From the NCBI RefSeq assembly GCF_014838735.1, contig NZ_JABUXQ010000006.1, positions 1 through 64,000 on the forward strand: a stretch of 64,000 nucleotides of DNA, given 5' to 3'. The stretch comes from Limosilactobacillus portuensis (lineage in GTDB: Bacteria; Bacillota; Bacilli; Lactobacillales; Lactobacillaceae). Positions 54,164 through 64,000 of this stretch are shown piece by piece (positions within the stretch are counted from its first letter, which is position 1; each line of letters starts with the position of its first letter). A program made the position numbers and the translations under genes. The notes under the pieces were generated by a model, which was not told the origin of the DNA, did no database searches, and saw nothing but the letters and a program-made list of their open reading frames with translations.

Positions 54164-55135
54164 TTAATGTTCAAATAACTCATGAATTGATTGGTGATTG
54201 TGAACCCGAATGATTGCCTCTTTTAATAAGTCCGCCACGGAAAGCCGGTGAAGCTTATTAAATTCCTTTTCAGTAGGTAATTCAATTGTATCGGTTACCC
54301 ACATTTCTTCAAGTGGCGAGTCTTCCAGTACTTGAGGAGCATCGCCAGATAAAACTGCGTGAGTTGCAACCCCGTAAATCTTTTTAGCACCAAATTTTTG
54401 AAGTGCTTTAGCGGATAAGCTCATTCGTATACCAGTATCAACAATATCATCAACGATAATGGCAACCTTATCCTTAACGTCTCCAATAACGTATTCTGGA
54501 ACTTCTTGACTACTCCGTTCACGAACCTCATCGTTCCGGTTATCAATAATTGCAATTGGTGCTTTAATTTTTTCTGCAAAGCGACGAGCCAAACTAACCC
54601 CTGCGTGATCAGGTGAAACCACAACGATATCGTTATCAAGATCACGTTTTTCTACGTACTTAGCAAATAATTGTGTAGCTTGCAGGTGATCAACTGGAAT
54701 ATCAAAGAAACCTTGAACCTGAGCAGCATGAAGGTCGATCGTAATTAAGCGATCAATCTTATCCATCTCTAGTAAATTAGCAATTAATTTAGCGGTAATT
54801 GGTTCCCGACTGCGTGCCTTACGATCTTGACGTGCATACCCGTAATATGGCATTACAACATTAATCTTGGCGGCACTTGCTCGACGTAAAGCATCAATCA
54901 TAATCAGTAATTCCATTAAATTGGTATTAACTGGATCAGAAACCGATTGGATTACATAGGTTTAACAGCCACGGACACTTTCGTCAATCGTTACCTTAAT
55001 TTCCCCATCCGCAAAGTGACTAACGGAAGCTTTACTAAGAGGAAGACCAATTTTGTCAGCAACGCTCTTAGCAAGGGGTTCATTAGAATTCAAGGCAAAT
55101 AAGCGAACATCTTTCGCATCTTTTATTTCAGTCAT
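54164..55135 (-). pseudogene. prs: Ribose-phosphate pyrophosphokinase gene with an in-frame stop at codon 58
   Basis: From ATG 55135 (SD GAGGAG) the frame reads MTEIKDAKDVRLFALNSNEP and reaches DESVRGC, then TAA (54964-54962), and then continues in the same frame [19 protein letters not shown] to the normal end. The total of about 323 codons is the normal length. Everything needed for PRPP synthesis is still encoded: [16 protein letters not shown], the ribose-5-phosphate loop [10 protein letters not shown] and [12 protein letters not shown]. One substitution (such as CAA to TAA) accounts for it. If real, cells need a second prs elsewhere, which lactobacilli often have. Reinitiation at a later ATG would lose the N-terminal domain. 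Confidence 0.9.
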
Positions 55136-55208
55136 TGTTATTCTCCTCAAGATAAAATCAACAATACACTGTTATTATCGCAAGTTTTCTTATCTGGTGC
55201 AAGCTGAA

Positions 55209-57683
55209 CTATTTTTTAAATTCAGCTGGTCGAATTCCTTCCATCCCGATCATTGGATCAATTTTTCCTGACTTAACCAGTGCAGGAGTTAGGATCGTTT
55301 GCTTAGTTTGATCTAATTGATCATCAGAGACATCTTGAACACTAGCATGTTTCTCGCTACTATCTGATTCAAACTGACTTTCGGTTCCCTGATCAAGCGG
55401 TGATTCCAATTTACCATGATGTTTCCAAGTATCCGTTAATCTCTTTACCAGACTCGTTTGCCGGTTAACAGATTGACTATTAATTGCCGTAACGAAGGCA
55501 TACGTCTCCCCAATCATTATTAGCTTATCAGCCGCTCGAGTAACAGCCGTGTAAAGGAGATTTCGCTGTAACATCCTACCAAATTCATGAACTAAGGGTA
55601 AAATTACCATCTTAAATTGGCTACCTTGAGATTTATGAATTGAAATACTATACGCCAACCGAATTTGCGACCACTCTAATCGACCATAATTAACTTCATT
55701 TCCATCAAAGTCAATTGTCATTGTGGCATTCTTTTTTCCCTTATTACTACCGTTTTCAATTGCAGTAATTCGGCCAATATCACCGTTAAAAACGTTATTC
55801 TCTGGACTATTAACCAGTTGAAGAACCTTATCACCAACTCGGAAAACCTGTCCCCGAAATTCAATCTCCTGCTTATTAGCAGCCGCTGGATTATAAACGG
55901 CTTGGGATAGCTCATTTAGTCGATCAACCCCCGCTGCACCCCGATACATCGGTGCCAGGATTTGGAGATCATTAGCATCATAACCGCGCTTTTGACTCAT
56001 CTCAATTATTTGTTTCACAACCCCTGGCACTTGTCGTGAGTGACATGCAATAAATGAACGATCCGCCATTTTTACCGTTAGAGCACTTGGAATTTTTCCT
56101 TCACGAATATCATGGGCAAGGGGAATAATTGTTGAGTCTGCTGCCTGACGGTGAATTTCTTTTAATTCAATCCGTGGTAGGTCAGCAAATTCTAGCAAAT
56201 CATGAAAAACCTGTCCAGGACCGACTGAAGGTAACTGATCCTTATCACCAACAAAGATAACGTGCATTGATGTCGGGATCGACTGAACCAGAACTTTAAA
56301 CAGCAATGTATCAACCATTGACATTTCGTCCACAATCAATAATGAGCCTTCAAGATCCTTAGCGTTTAATTCTGTTGGCATTTCACGACCATTTAAGCCT
56401 AGTAAGCGATGAATCGTGCTTGCTGGTAAATCAGTTGCCTCACTCATCCGCTTGGCAGCCCGACCAGTTGGCGCAGCAAGTAAAATGGGGAATGCTTTTT
56501 CCTTATACTGATTTGGATCAAGAGCAATTTCATGCAGCTCAGCAAATGCTTCAACAACACCCTTAATAATTGTTGTTTTCCCGGTTCCTGGTCCCCCAGT
56601 AAGGAGCATTACCTTAGAAGTTAATGCCGTCTTAATCGCTTCTATCTGGATTTCATCATATTTGATCCCGGTTTTGACTGGAAGTTTTTCCAGAATGGTT
56701 GTAATTTGCTTCTCATTTTTTGATTCATCCTGATTTTGACAAAGCCGGTGTAAATTTTCAGCAATTTGCCATTCAGCCTTATACAAACTTGCCGGATAGA
56801 TTCGTTTATCTTCATACTGAATGGTACCGTTTTTTTCCATTTCAACAATCTGCTGGGTAACTTTAGCAGTTGGAATTGGTTGACCATTAGCATCTGAAAG
56901 CAAACGCATACTTTCCTGAAGCAACGGCTTAGCGCTGGTATAAGTATCACCACTCATCATTGTTAAATCATCAATTGACTGGATAATTGACGCTGAGATC
57001 CGTCGCTGATCGTCTGCGGGAATTCCCATTTTAATGGCTACCTGATCTGCCCGCTTAAAACTAATTCCGTCAATATCTTGAACAAGCTGATATGGATTTT
57101 CACTAATAATATGAAGAGTTTCATCACCATAACGATCAAAAATCGCACTGCTAAGATTACTGCCAAATCCAAGGTCATTTAACCCAATGATAATTTGGTC
57201 CATTCCTTGGTTAGCATTCAGGTTCTCAACAAGGCTAGTTCGAACTGCTTCACGTAATTTTAAGCCATCAAGGATATGCGGGTCAGCAGTGATCTTGTCA
57301 ATTGCGTGAGTTCCCAATTGCTCAACAATCTTTTCAGCGGTCTTTTTCCCCACTCCAGGGAACTGCTTACCAGCGAGAAAATTAATAATCCCCTCTTTAC
57401 TGGTTGGCTGATTAGCATGATATGAGCTTGCCTGGAATTGACGGCCATATTTAGGGTGATCAATTAATTTACCTTCAAAGCGATATGTTTGATCATCGCG
57501 GAGATCACCGAAACTCCCCGTAACCGTTATTTCACTTTCGTTCCAATCAAAATTAGCGTCTTCTACCGACACTAATAAAACCTTATAAAAGGAATCAGGA
57601 CTATCAAAAATGTCCGATTGTACTTGGCCAATAAAAAAGGATGGCTCTTCTGGCGCCTCAAATAGGTTAATTTCTTCTGCCAT
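55209..57683 (-). CDS. recD2: RecD2-type ATP-dependent DNA helicase
   Basis: 824 residues from ATG 57683 (SD AAGGAAGG nine bases upstream). N-terminal OB-like and helix-hairpin-helix region (about 1-220: LAGKQFPGVGKKTAEKIVEQLG), then superfamily 1 helicase core with Walker A GGPGTGKTT (about 368-376), VDEMSM, and SIHKSQGSQF near the end. 5'-3' helicase outside a RecBC complex, linked to repair and antirecombination. The C-terminal tail (about 750-824) is acidic and variable. Confidence 0.95.
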   Translation of the reverse strand: MAEEINLFEAPEEPSFFIGQVQSDIFDSPDSFYKVLLVSVEDANFDWNESEITVTGSFGDLRDDQTYRFEGKLIDHPKYGRQFQASSYHANQPTSKEGIINFLAGKQFPGVGKKTAEKIVEQLGTHAIDKITADPHILDGLKLREAVRTSLVENLNANQGMDQIIIGLNDLGFGSNLSSAIFDRYGDETLHIISENPYQLVQDIDGISFKRADQVAIKMGIPADDQRRISASIIQSIDDLTMMSGDTYTSAKPLLQESMRLLSDANGQPIPTAKVTQQIVEMEKNGTIQYEDKRIYPASLYKAEWQIAENLHRLCQNQDESKNEKQITTILEKLPVKTGIKYDEIQIEAIKTALTSKVMLLTGGPGTGKTTIIKGVVEAFAELHEIALDPNQYKEKAFPILLAAPTGRAAKRMSEATDLPASTIHRLLGLNGREMPTELNAKDLEGSLLIVDEMSMVDTLLFKVLVQSIPTSMHVIFVGDKDQLPSVGPGQVFHDLLEFADLPRIELKEIHRQAADSTIIPLAHDIREGKIPSALTVKMADRSFIACHSRQVPGVVKQIIEMSQKRGYDANDLQILAPMYRGAAGVDRLNELSQAVYNPAAANKQEIEFRGQVFRVGDKVLQLVNSPENNVFNGDIGRITAIENGSNKGKKNATMTIDFDGNEVNYGRLEWSQIRLAYSISIHKSQGSQFKMVILPLVHEFGRMLQRNLLYTAVTRAADKLIMIGETYAFVTAINSQSVNRQTSLVKRLTDTWKHHGKLESPLDQGTESQFESDSSEKHASVQDVSDDQLDQTKQTILTPALVKSGKIDPMIGMEGIRPAEFKK

Positions 57684-57707
57684 GAAAGTCATCCTTCCTT
57701 AAACTTA

Positions 57708-58400
57708 TTATTTATCATTTTGCGACTTCTGGGTTGCTTGTAATGTCTTTTCAATTTCAGCAATCCGCTTTTCACTCTTTGTGTAGTAGTCTAGGTCAAG
57801 CTGCCGTGCCTGATTCAAATAATCCTTGTACGGTTCTCCAAGGACCATTGCTACTAATCCACGGTTAAACTGTGTATCTGCTCGACCAGGGTGATGCTTC
57901 AAAATTGCGTCATAATATGATGCGGACTGGTTAAATTCACCCAAGGCAAGGAGGGCATCCCCCAGAGCTTGATCTATTTCTGGATCTTCCGGTCGTAATT
58001 CATGGGCTGTTAAGCCATAAGCAACTGCCTGCTTATACTGCTTTTTCTTACTGTAGCTTTGGGCAAGCATTAGGTAAGAATCTACCTTCAGTTTCTTATC
58101 ATCAATCTTGTTGTAGAGCTTAATGGCTTGATCAACCTTACCAACCTCATAATACAAGTTTCCAAGCCCATAATTTAATAGGTTTTGCGCTTCCTGATCA
58201 CCCTTAGCTTCAAAAATTCCTAAAGCCTTCATAAATAATTCTTCGGCTTGAGCATAATCCTGAAGGCGAGTTAACAATGAACCCAAATCATAGTAGTTGT
58301 TAGCTTTATCAGGATATTCATCAATCGCGGTAATCAACTTATGCACTAAACGTTCTGTTTGTTTCTTTTGTTCTTCACGATTAGTTTGTTGTTCAGTCAT
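57708..58400 (-). CDS. Tetratricopeptide-repeat protein
   Basis: 230 residues with five or six TPR units (for example NYYDLGSLLTRLQDYAQAEELFMKAL; YLMLAQSYSKKKQYKQAVAYGLTA). No signal peptide or catalytic domain. Probably a cytoplasmic scaffold. It lies 24 bp before recD2 and 15 bp after a phosphatase gene, and this TPR-recD2 order is common in lactobacilli. Confidence 0.9.
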   Translation of the reverse strand: MTEQQTNREEQKKQTERLVHKLITAIDEYPDKANNYYDLGSLLTRLQDYAQAEELFMKALGIFEAKGDQEAQNLLNYGLGNLYYEVGKVDQAIKLYNKIDDKKLKVDSYLMLAQSYSKKKQYKQAVAYGLTAHELRPEDPEIDQALGDALLALGEFNQSASYYDAILKHHPGRADTQFNRGLVAMVLGEPYKDYLNQARQLDLDYYTKSEKRIAEIEKTLQATQKSQNDK

Positions 58401-58415
58401 TTAAATCCACTCTCC

Positions 58416-59072
58416 TCAGATGGTATCAGTCGGATCAACATTAGCCTTATGCAAATATGAAGTGTCATTCCACTTTTCTAATTCAAAATGTTCAGCATCA
58501 TCAGTAGTCAGGATGGTAGTAGAAGTATTACTAAGACCACCACGATCCTTCAAATGTGCCAGGGGGGTTCCCACAAGCGCATTAATACTAGCATTAAGGG
58601 CCGCCCCATGGGAAACAATTAAAATCGAGCCGTGGGGATCATTCCGACAAAACTCTTTAATGGCTGCCCCCATACGGTTAATCACTTGCGCAAAGCTTTC
58701 ACTTTCTACGATAGAACTATCATATTTATCTGGATGATGGCGAAAATTTTTTAACACATCAGGCCACTTTTTAGCAACCGCATCGAAATGCATTCCCTCC
58801 ATTTTCCCCAGATTAAATTCTTTTAACCGACTATCAATTGTTAGAGGAACTGGCCGATTAAGATACTGTAGTAATGTCATTGCAGTTACCCGAGCACGCT
58901 TTAACGGACTAGCATAGACATGATTGATTGGAACATTCTTTAACGATTCCGCAAGCAGTTCAATTTCCTTATAGCTTTGATCAAGTAACGGTGAATCCCC
59001 GTTAGCACCTTGATAACGAGATTCAAGATTCCATTGTGTTTTCCCGTGACGGATTAAGTAAACTTTAGTCAT
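58416..59072 (-). CDS. Histidine phosphatase superfamily protein
   Basis: 218 residues. Phosphoglycerate mutase-like: RHGKTQWN (about 8-15) holds the phospho-accepting His, SPLKRARVTA the second site, and VSHGAALNA the late His. It could be a phosphatase or mutase. The substrate is not visible. It is followed by the TPR gene. Confidence 0.9.
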   Translation of the reverse strand: MTKVYLIRHGKTQWNLESRYQGANGDSPLLDQSYKEIELLAESLKNVPINHVYASPLKRARVTAMTLLQYLNRPVPLTIDSRLKEFNLGKMEGMHFDAVAKKWPDVLKNFRHHPDKYDSSIVESESFAQVINRMGAAIKEFCRNDPHGSILIVSHGAALNASINALVGTPLAHLKDRGGLSNTSTTILTTDDAEHFELEKWNDTSYLHKANVDPTDTI

Positions 59073-59141
59073 ACTATTCGACCTTTTTCCTCTATTTTAA
59101 CAAAAATTAATCGCCGTGTTTCAAACTTTTCTAAATATGTA

Positions 59142-59186
59142 TAGGGAAGCATACCACCTATATACTAATAACGGCATCTTCCCTAC
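59142..59186 (-). terminator. Terminator after mnmA
   Basis: TAGGGAAGCAT (59142-59152) and ATCTTCCCTAC-type arm (59176-59186) pair with a small mismatch, about 20 bp after the mnmA stop. Confidence 0.55.
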
Positions 59187-59206
59187 TTTGCATTATTTTT
59201 TATATT

Positions 59207-60343
<1,137 letters not shown>

Positions 60344-60447
60344 TTAATCACCATCATTTCAAATAGATTCTGGAACAATCTACGATAGAAGGTCGCATGT
60401 TACCAGTGTGAACTATTGTATCAAAACTTGCTAACTACTGCATTAAT

Positions 60448-60795
60448 TTACCCTTTTGTTACTAAAAAAACATCCCGTTTAAGCATTTCTTTTAAAATAA
60501 AATGATACTGCTCAACAAATTCCTTAGCACGAGGGTGGGTAAAGATATTAATTTTCCGCATTCCGTTTCCGGTAACTGTTTCCATTTTAAACCCAGATAA
60601 ATCAGCAGAAATCAGGATCCGAAGCTTAGCAACTGGCTTAAATGGATTGTCAGTATCAACACTGCCAACATATTCAAAATTTCCCCGTTTGGTTTCCTCA
60701 AACCCTAAATCAATCAGGGTGTATCGTTTAATGTCGGGACTAAGTGAATACTTGTCCGCATCGCCTTGAAGTTGAACTGTTTTTACAAACTGCAT
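60448..60795 (-). CDS. DUF1831 protein
   Basis: 115 residues matching the small DUF1831 family (KRYTLIDLGFEETKRGNFEYVGSVD; LRILISADLSGFKMETV). Function unknown. It shares its first base position with the end of the cysteine desulfurase gene, so it is translated with it, and a role near sulfur transfer is possible but not shown. Confidence 0.88.
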   Translation of the reverse strand: MQFVKTVQLQGDADKYSLSPDIKRYTLIDLGFEETKRGNFEYVGSVDTDNPFKPVAKLRILISADLSGFKMETVTGNGMRKINIFTHPRAKEFVEQYHFILKEMLKRDVFLVTKG

Positions 60796-61961
60796 TAATC
60801 TTCAACCCCTTTAATATCTTTTAGCTTATTAACAATTTCAATAATTGCATCCACTAGGCCATTAACTTCTTCTTCCGTGTTTAATGCCCCAAAACTAATC
60901 CGAATTGATTCACTAATTCGTGGACTATTCTCTCCAAACATCGCTGTCAAAACATGAGAAGGCTCAATACTTCCAGCAGTACATGCAGAACCACCCGAAA
61001 CGGCATAACCAGCAAGATCAAGATCAGTTTGCATTACATAAGTAGAAATTCCTTTAAACCATAAATTAAGAACATGGTTAAGCGCATGAGGATCTAGTTG
61101 CCCATTGACCGCAAAGTCAACTCCAGCATCCGTTAACCGCTTAACGATTAACTGCTTAAAGTGATAATAACGTTCCTGACGCTTTTGCTTTTCCTCGGGG
61201 GTATCAATGGAAACTGCCTTAGCAAATGCCGCAATGGCTGGCACATTCTCAGTCCCCGCGCGACGCTTTGTTTCCTGGTCACCACCGCGAACAAAGCTCG
61301 GGAAACTAATCCCGTCGCGACGATATAGAAAACCAACCATTTTTGGACCATTCAGCTTATGGGCCGAAGTTGACATGAGGTCAATGTGATCAGCTTCAAC
61401 ATCAATTGGCAAAAGACCATAAGCTTGAACAGCGTCCGTATGGAACCATGCTTGGTGATCCTTTAAGATTTCACCAATTTCATGAATCGGCATCCGACTC
61501 CCGACCTCATTATTTCCCATCATGATTGACACAAGAATCGTATCATCACGTAAGGCTGCCTTGAAATCTGCTAATGAAATATTACCATTCTCATCAACTG
61601 GCAGGTAGGTAACATCAAACCCTAATGATTCCAAATAATGCAATGGCTTCAAAATTGCTTCGTGCTCAATCGCGGTGGTAATGATATGCTTGCCAAGGTT
61701 TTGCCGCGTTAATGCCGTCTGAATGATTGCGGTATTATCGCTTTCTGTTCCCCCACTAGTAAAGACAATTTCTTCATCCTTAGCGTTAATACTTTGAGCG
61801 ATTACATGACGACTATTTTCAAGGACTAGTTTAGAGTGACGACCGTAAGAATATCCCGTTGAAGCATTCCCCCAGGTATTCTCCGTTTGCTTTATCAGCT
61901 CATCAATCACCGGCTTGGTCATTGGTGTTGTCGCAGCATTATCAAAATATACTTCACTCAC
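60795..61961 (-). CDS. Cysteine desulfurase (IscS/NifS-like)
   Basis: 388 residues. PLP-binding Lys in STSAHKLNGPK (about 197-207), start YFDNAATTPM, and the active-site Cys in SGGSACTAGS (about 323-332). It takes sulfur from cysteine. Gene order (desulfurase, DUF1831, mnmA) points to tRNA thiolation, with no iscU nearby. Confidence 0.94.
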   Translation of the reverse strand: MSEVYFDNAATTPMTKPVIDELIKQTENTWGNASTGYSYGRHSKLVLENSRHVIAQSINAKDEEIVFTSGGTESDNTAIIQTALTRQNLGKHIITTAIEHEAILKPLHYLESLGFDVTYLPVDENGNISLADFKAALRDDTILVSIMMGNNEVGSRMPIHEIGEILKDHQAWFHTDAVQAYGLLPIDVEADHIDLMSTSAHKLNGPKMVGFLYRRDGISFPSFVRGGDQETKRRAGTENVPAIAAFAKAVSIDTPEEKQKRQERYYHFKQLIVKRLTDAGVDFAVNGQLDPHALNHVLNLWFKGISTYVMQTDLDLAGYAVSGGSACTAGSIEPSHVLTAMFGENSPRISESIRISFGALNTEEEVNGLVDAIIEIVNKLKDIKGVED

Positions 61962-61976
61962 TCTTCATGTGCCTCC

Positions 61977-62672
61977 CTATTTATTCAAATCCGCAAAGAG
62001 TTGTAATAACATCTTGGCGGAACGCTTACCAGCATCGATAATAAACTCATCAAAACTAACCCCGGCATCTTCGTCTCCAGTATCAGACATTGCTCGAACA
62101 ACAACGTACGGAACATCATGGTCAGTTGCAACCTGTCCAACAGCCGCCCCTTCCATTTCACTTGATAATGCATCAGGGAAATAATGGAGGATCTCTTGAA
62201 TTGCATCTTTACTAGCAATAAATTGATCACCGGAAACGATTAGTCCGCGTTTAACATTCAAACCAGTCTGTTCACCAGCCTTTTCAATGGCTTGTCCCCA
62301 CTTTGCGGATGCTTTAAAACGAGGTTCTTTCCCTGGTAATTGACCATAAACATAGTCAAATGCCCGTGCATCAACGTCATGGTAGGCAGTTTCGCTTGAA
62401 ATGACAACATCACCAACATGGAGTCCTTGACCAATTCCACCCGCAGAACCGGAGTTAATCACTACATCAACCCCAAAGTCTGTAATCAAGTGTTCCGTTG
62501 TAATCCCAGCTTCAACCTTACCAATGCCGGATTCAACTAAAATAACATTCTGGTTATCAATTTGTCCAGAATAATACTTTTTACCACCGATTTCCTTTAC
62601 CTGTTCATCATTTAATGCCGCCGTTAATTCCTTAATTTCTTCCGGCATTGCGCAAATAATTCCAAACTTCAT
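61977..62672 (-). CDS. mtnN: 5'-methylthioadenosine/S-adenosylhomocysteine nucleosidase
   Basis: 231 residues from ATG 62672 (AAGG nine bases upstream; the earlier ATG at 62681 touches the SD). Start KFGIICAMPEEIKELT, GSAGGIGQGLHVGDVV and the catalytic SDTGDEDAGVSFDEF. It splits SAH and MTA, recycling SAM by-products and making the AI-2 precursor route possible with LuxS. Confidence 0.95.
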   Translation of the reverse strand: MKFGIICAMPEEIKELTAALNDEQVKEIGGKKYYSGQIDNQNVILVESGIGKVEAGITTEHLITDFGVDVVINSGSAGGIGQGLHVGDVVISSETAYHDVDARAFDYVYGQLPGKEPRFKASAKWGQAIEKAGEQTGLNVKRGLIVSGDQFIASKDAIQEILHYFPDALSSEMEGAAVGQVATDHDVPYVVVRAMSDTGDEDAGVSFDEFIIDAGKRSAKMLLQLFADLNK

Positions 62673-62683
62673 TTTCTTCATCC

Positions 62684-62935
62684 TTACTTTACAAAAAATA
62701 AAATTAAATAAACGATTATAATAGCGACTACTAAACTAATAATGGCAATATTTAACCGTTTTCGTAGCGGTTGCATCTTCTGCTCACTGGTTAGCTGTTC
62801 CTGCTCAATTTTCTGATCAGCACGAGAACGAGAAAGCTGTTGCTCCTCTTCACCATCATTAGAACCGGTCGTTTGTTGCTGACGATATTGTTGACGCGTC
62901 AGCCGCTCATTATTATTTTGCGGATCCTTATCCAT
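62684..62935 (-). CDS. Small tail-anchored membrane protein
   Basis: 83 residues. A hydrophilic Gln/Asn/Arg/Glu-rich N-terminus (1-60) and a single C-terminal membrane helix (LNIAIISLVVAIIIVYLILFF). No known family; similar short proteins lie before mtnN in other lactobacilli. It overlaps the Nudix gene by 8 bp. Confidence 0.78.
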   Translation of the reverse strand: MDKDPQNNNERLTRQQYRQQQTTGSNDGEEEQQLSRSRADQKIEQEQLTSEQKMQPLRKRLNIAIISLVVAIIIVYLILFFVK

Positions 62936-63479
62936 GATTATTCATCCCTCGCCAATAATAAATTGCCATAATCGTCTTAGCGTCTTCGATTTGTCCTTCA
63001 TCAATCATTTTTAATGCTTCATCAAGGGTTACCTTTTCTAATACCAGTTGCTCATCCCGATCTTGAGGCAATTCATTTTCCACCGGTGTTAGATCCGTCG
63101 CTAAGTATAGTGTCATGAATTCATCCATAACCCCGATTGATGTATAGAATGATGAAATTTTCTTGATTGTTCCTGCTTTAAGACGGGTTTCCTCATTCAA
63201 TTCACGTTTAGCAGCATGAAGAGCATCACGACTATCACGTGAATCAACCTTTCCTGCAGGAATTTCTAAGGTCGTATTGTGGATTGGCGAGCGCCATTGC
63301 TTTTCCAAAATCATTTTGTGATCAGCAGTTAATGCCAGGATCGCCACTGCTGGAGCATGGTGGACAATTTCTCGTTGGGCTTTCAACCCCTTGGGAGTTT
63401 CAACCTCTTCAACAGCAACCTTAATCAACTTACCGTTAAAAACACTCTTCTCACTTAATGTTTTCTCTTCAAAATTCAT
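62928..63479 (-). CDS. Nudix hydrolase, ADP-ribose pyrophosphatase type
   Basis: 183 residues from ATG 63479 (SD in the end of the cold-shock gene: GCGAGG). Nudix box about residues 75-97 with REL and EET of the REUxEExGU core (AAKRELNEETRLKAG). The N-terminal half (EETPKGLKAQREIVHH-type) is that of the ADP-ribose group. Starts 1 bp after the cold-shock stop. Confidence 0.92.
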   Translation of the reverse strand: MNFEEKTLSEKSVFNGKLIKVAVEEVETPKGLKAQREIVHHAPAVAILALTADHKMILEKQWRSPIHNTTLEIPAGKVDSRDSRDALHAAKRELNEETRLKAGTIKKISSFYTSIGVMDEFMTLYLATDLTPVENELPQDRDEQLVLEKVTLDEALKMIDEGQIEDAKTIMAIYYWRGMNNHG

Positions 63480-63480
63480 T

Positions 63481-63696
63481 TTAATAGCCTCGCTTACTGA
63501 GCCGTTGAACATGTGCCGCTTGTGGTCCGCGTTTTCCTTGAACAATAACTAACGCAACTCGTTCTCCTGGAGTTAAAATTCTTAAGCCGTGGCCTTCAAT
63601 TCCCGTATAATGGACGAAAACCTCACCTTCATGGGGAACATTGATAAATCCCCAACCCTTTTCACGATCAAAGCTTTTGACTGTGCCTTGTAACAT
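63481..63696 (-). CDS. Cold-shock domain protein
   Basis: 71 residues. RNP1 KGWGFI (about 13-18) and RNP2 VFVHYT (about 26-31). A single-strand nucleic acid chaperone. The tail beyond residue 55 differs from CspA, with RGPQAAHVQRLSKRGY. It lies 53 bp after the ileS stop, with a terminator between. Confidence 0.92.
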   Translation of the reverse strand: MLQGTVKSFDREKGWGFINVPHEGEVFVHYTGIEGHGLRILTPGERVALVIVQGKRGPQAAHVQRLSKRGY

Positions 63697-63714
63697 TAAT
63701 TTTACCTACAATAA

Positions 63715-63750
63715 AAAATACCAAGCAACATAAACGTCACTTGGTATTTT
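63715..63750 (-). terminator. ileS terminator
   Basis: AAAATACCAAG (63715-63725) and CTTGGTATTTT (63740-63750) form a perfect 11-bp stem 36 bp after the ileS stop. Confidence 0.85.
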
Positions 63751-63785
63751 ACAACGCTAACTAGGTATTTGTCATTGATGGACGA

Positions 63786-64000
63786 CTATTTTTCTAGGCC
63801 TTCATCAACTGTTTCCGGGAAGCTTTCCCGAACTACCTTAGCACAACGAGCACAGAGAGTTGGGTAAGCTGGATCTGATCCGACATCCTCCTTAACCATC
63901 CGGCATCGTTGACAAGTTTCTCCTGGAGCAACACTTACCTTAACCGCAACGCCATCATTATATTGATCAGCATCATCAGCAGCTTCATCAAGAGAATGAA
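63786..64000 (-). CDS. ileS: Isoleucyl-tRNA synthetase, C-terminal end (partial)
   Basis: The frame is open at the window edge, with TAG at 63788-63786, giving the last 71 residues. They hold the zinc-binding C-terminal motif of bacterial IleRS: CQRCRMV, then CARCAKVV about 22 residues on. It ends RESFPETVDEGLEK. The rest of the gene lies beyond 64000. Its position next to the cold-shock and Nudix genes agrees with the usual lactobacillus order. Confidence 0.92.
   Translation of the reverse strand, partial: HSLDEAADDADQYNDGVAVKVSVAPGETCQRCRMVKEDVGSDPAYPTLCARCAKVVRESFPETVDEGLEK

Overview
The window is 64 kb of chromosome from a low-GC Gram-positive lactic acid bacterium. Several features point to the lactobacilli and probably to the Limosilactobacillus reuteri group: the protein style, the small RNA polymerase subunit RpoY, YlbG, UPF0223 and DUF1831 proteins, a T-box leader, a CcpA-type cre site at a pdhABCD operon, and the ileS-to-recD2, comE and tig-clpX-engB gene orders. 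The species cannot be fixed from the sequence alone. Nearly all core genes after 10.6 kb are on the minus strand.

Positions 1-10,526 are an accessory island. It is a type I restriction-modification locus (hsdR-hsdM-hsdS, minus strand) built to switch specificity. The expressed hsdS (4512-5756) faces a tyrosine recombinase gene (3535-4470). Beyond that lie two extra hsdS-like cassettes in the opposite orientation (179-1375 and 2241-3452). These lack the normal HsdS start but share short inverted repeats with the active gene at the edge of TRD1 and in the central helix. A higBA toxin-antitoxin pair sits between the two cassettes. A 26-bp hairpin just before the recombinase ends the second cassette transcript and also contains the recombinase Shine-Dalgarno sequence. 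The locus reads as an inverting shufflon that changes methylation specificity.

Positions 10,640-22,072 hold a lipoprotein amino-acid-binding protein behind an unusual T-box leader (one Stem I, two antiterminator/terminator modules), an M20 peptidase, a serine tRNA, and the run uvrC-obgE-rnz-SDR-recJ-apt-membrane protein. Positions 22,200-31,600 carry a 46-residue protein, a MazG-like gene, engB, clpX, tig, tuf, a TPR-like protein, an RNase J paralogue, rpsO and rpsT. Positions 31,577-41,800 carry holA, comEC, comEB, comEA, a PDZ-Lon-like protease, coaD, rsmD, ylbG, ftsW and typA. Positions 41,899-48,021 hold a broken inositol monophosphatase gene, a UPF0223 gene and the pyruvate dehydrogenase operon behind a cre roadblock site. 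Positions 48,302-64,000 carry def, rpoY, a lipid kinase, DUF421 and DUF3290 membrane proteins, a LysM-NlpC/P60 wall hydrolase, a broken Spx-like gene, a broken prs, recD2, a TPR protein, a phosphatase, mnmA with its cysteine desulfurase, mtnN, a Nudix gene, a cold-shock protein and the 3' end of ileS.

Three genes (suhB-like, Spx-like, prs) are each cut by a single in-frame stop codon with an otherwise intact reading frame. Each stop could come from one C-to-T change. This suggests recent inactivation, or sequence or strain variation that should be confirmed.
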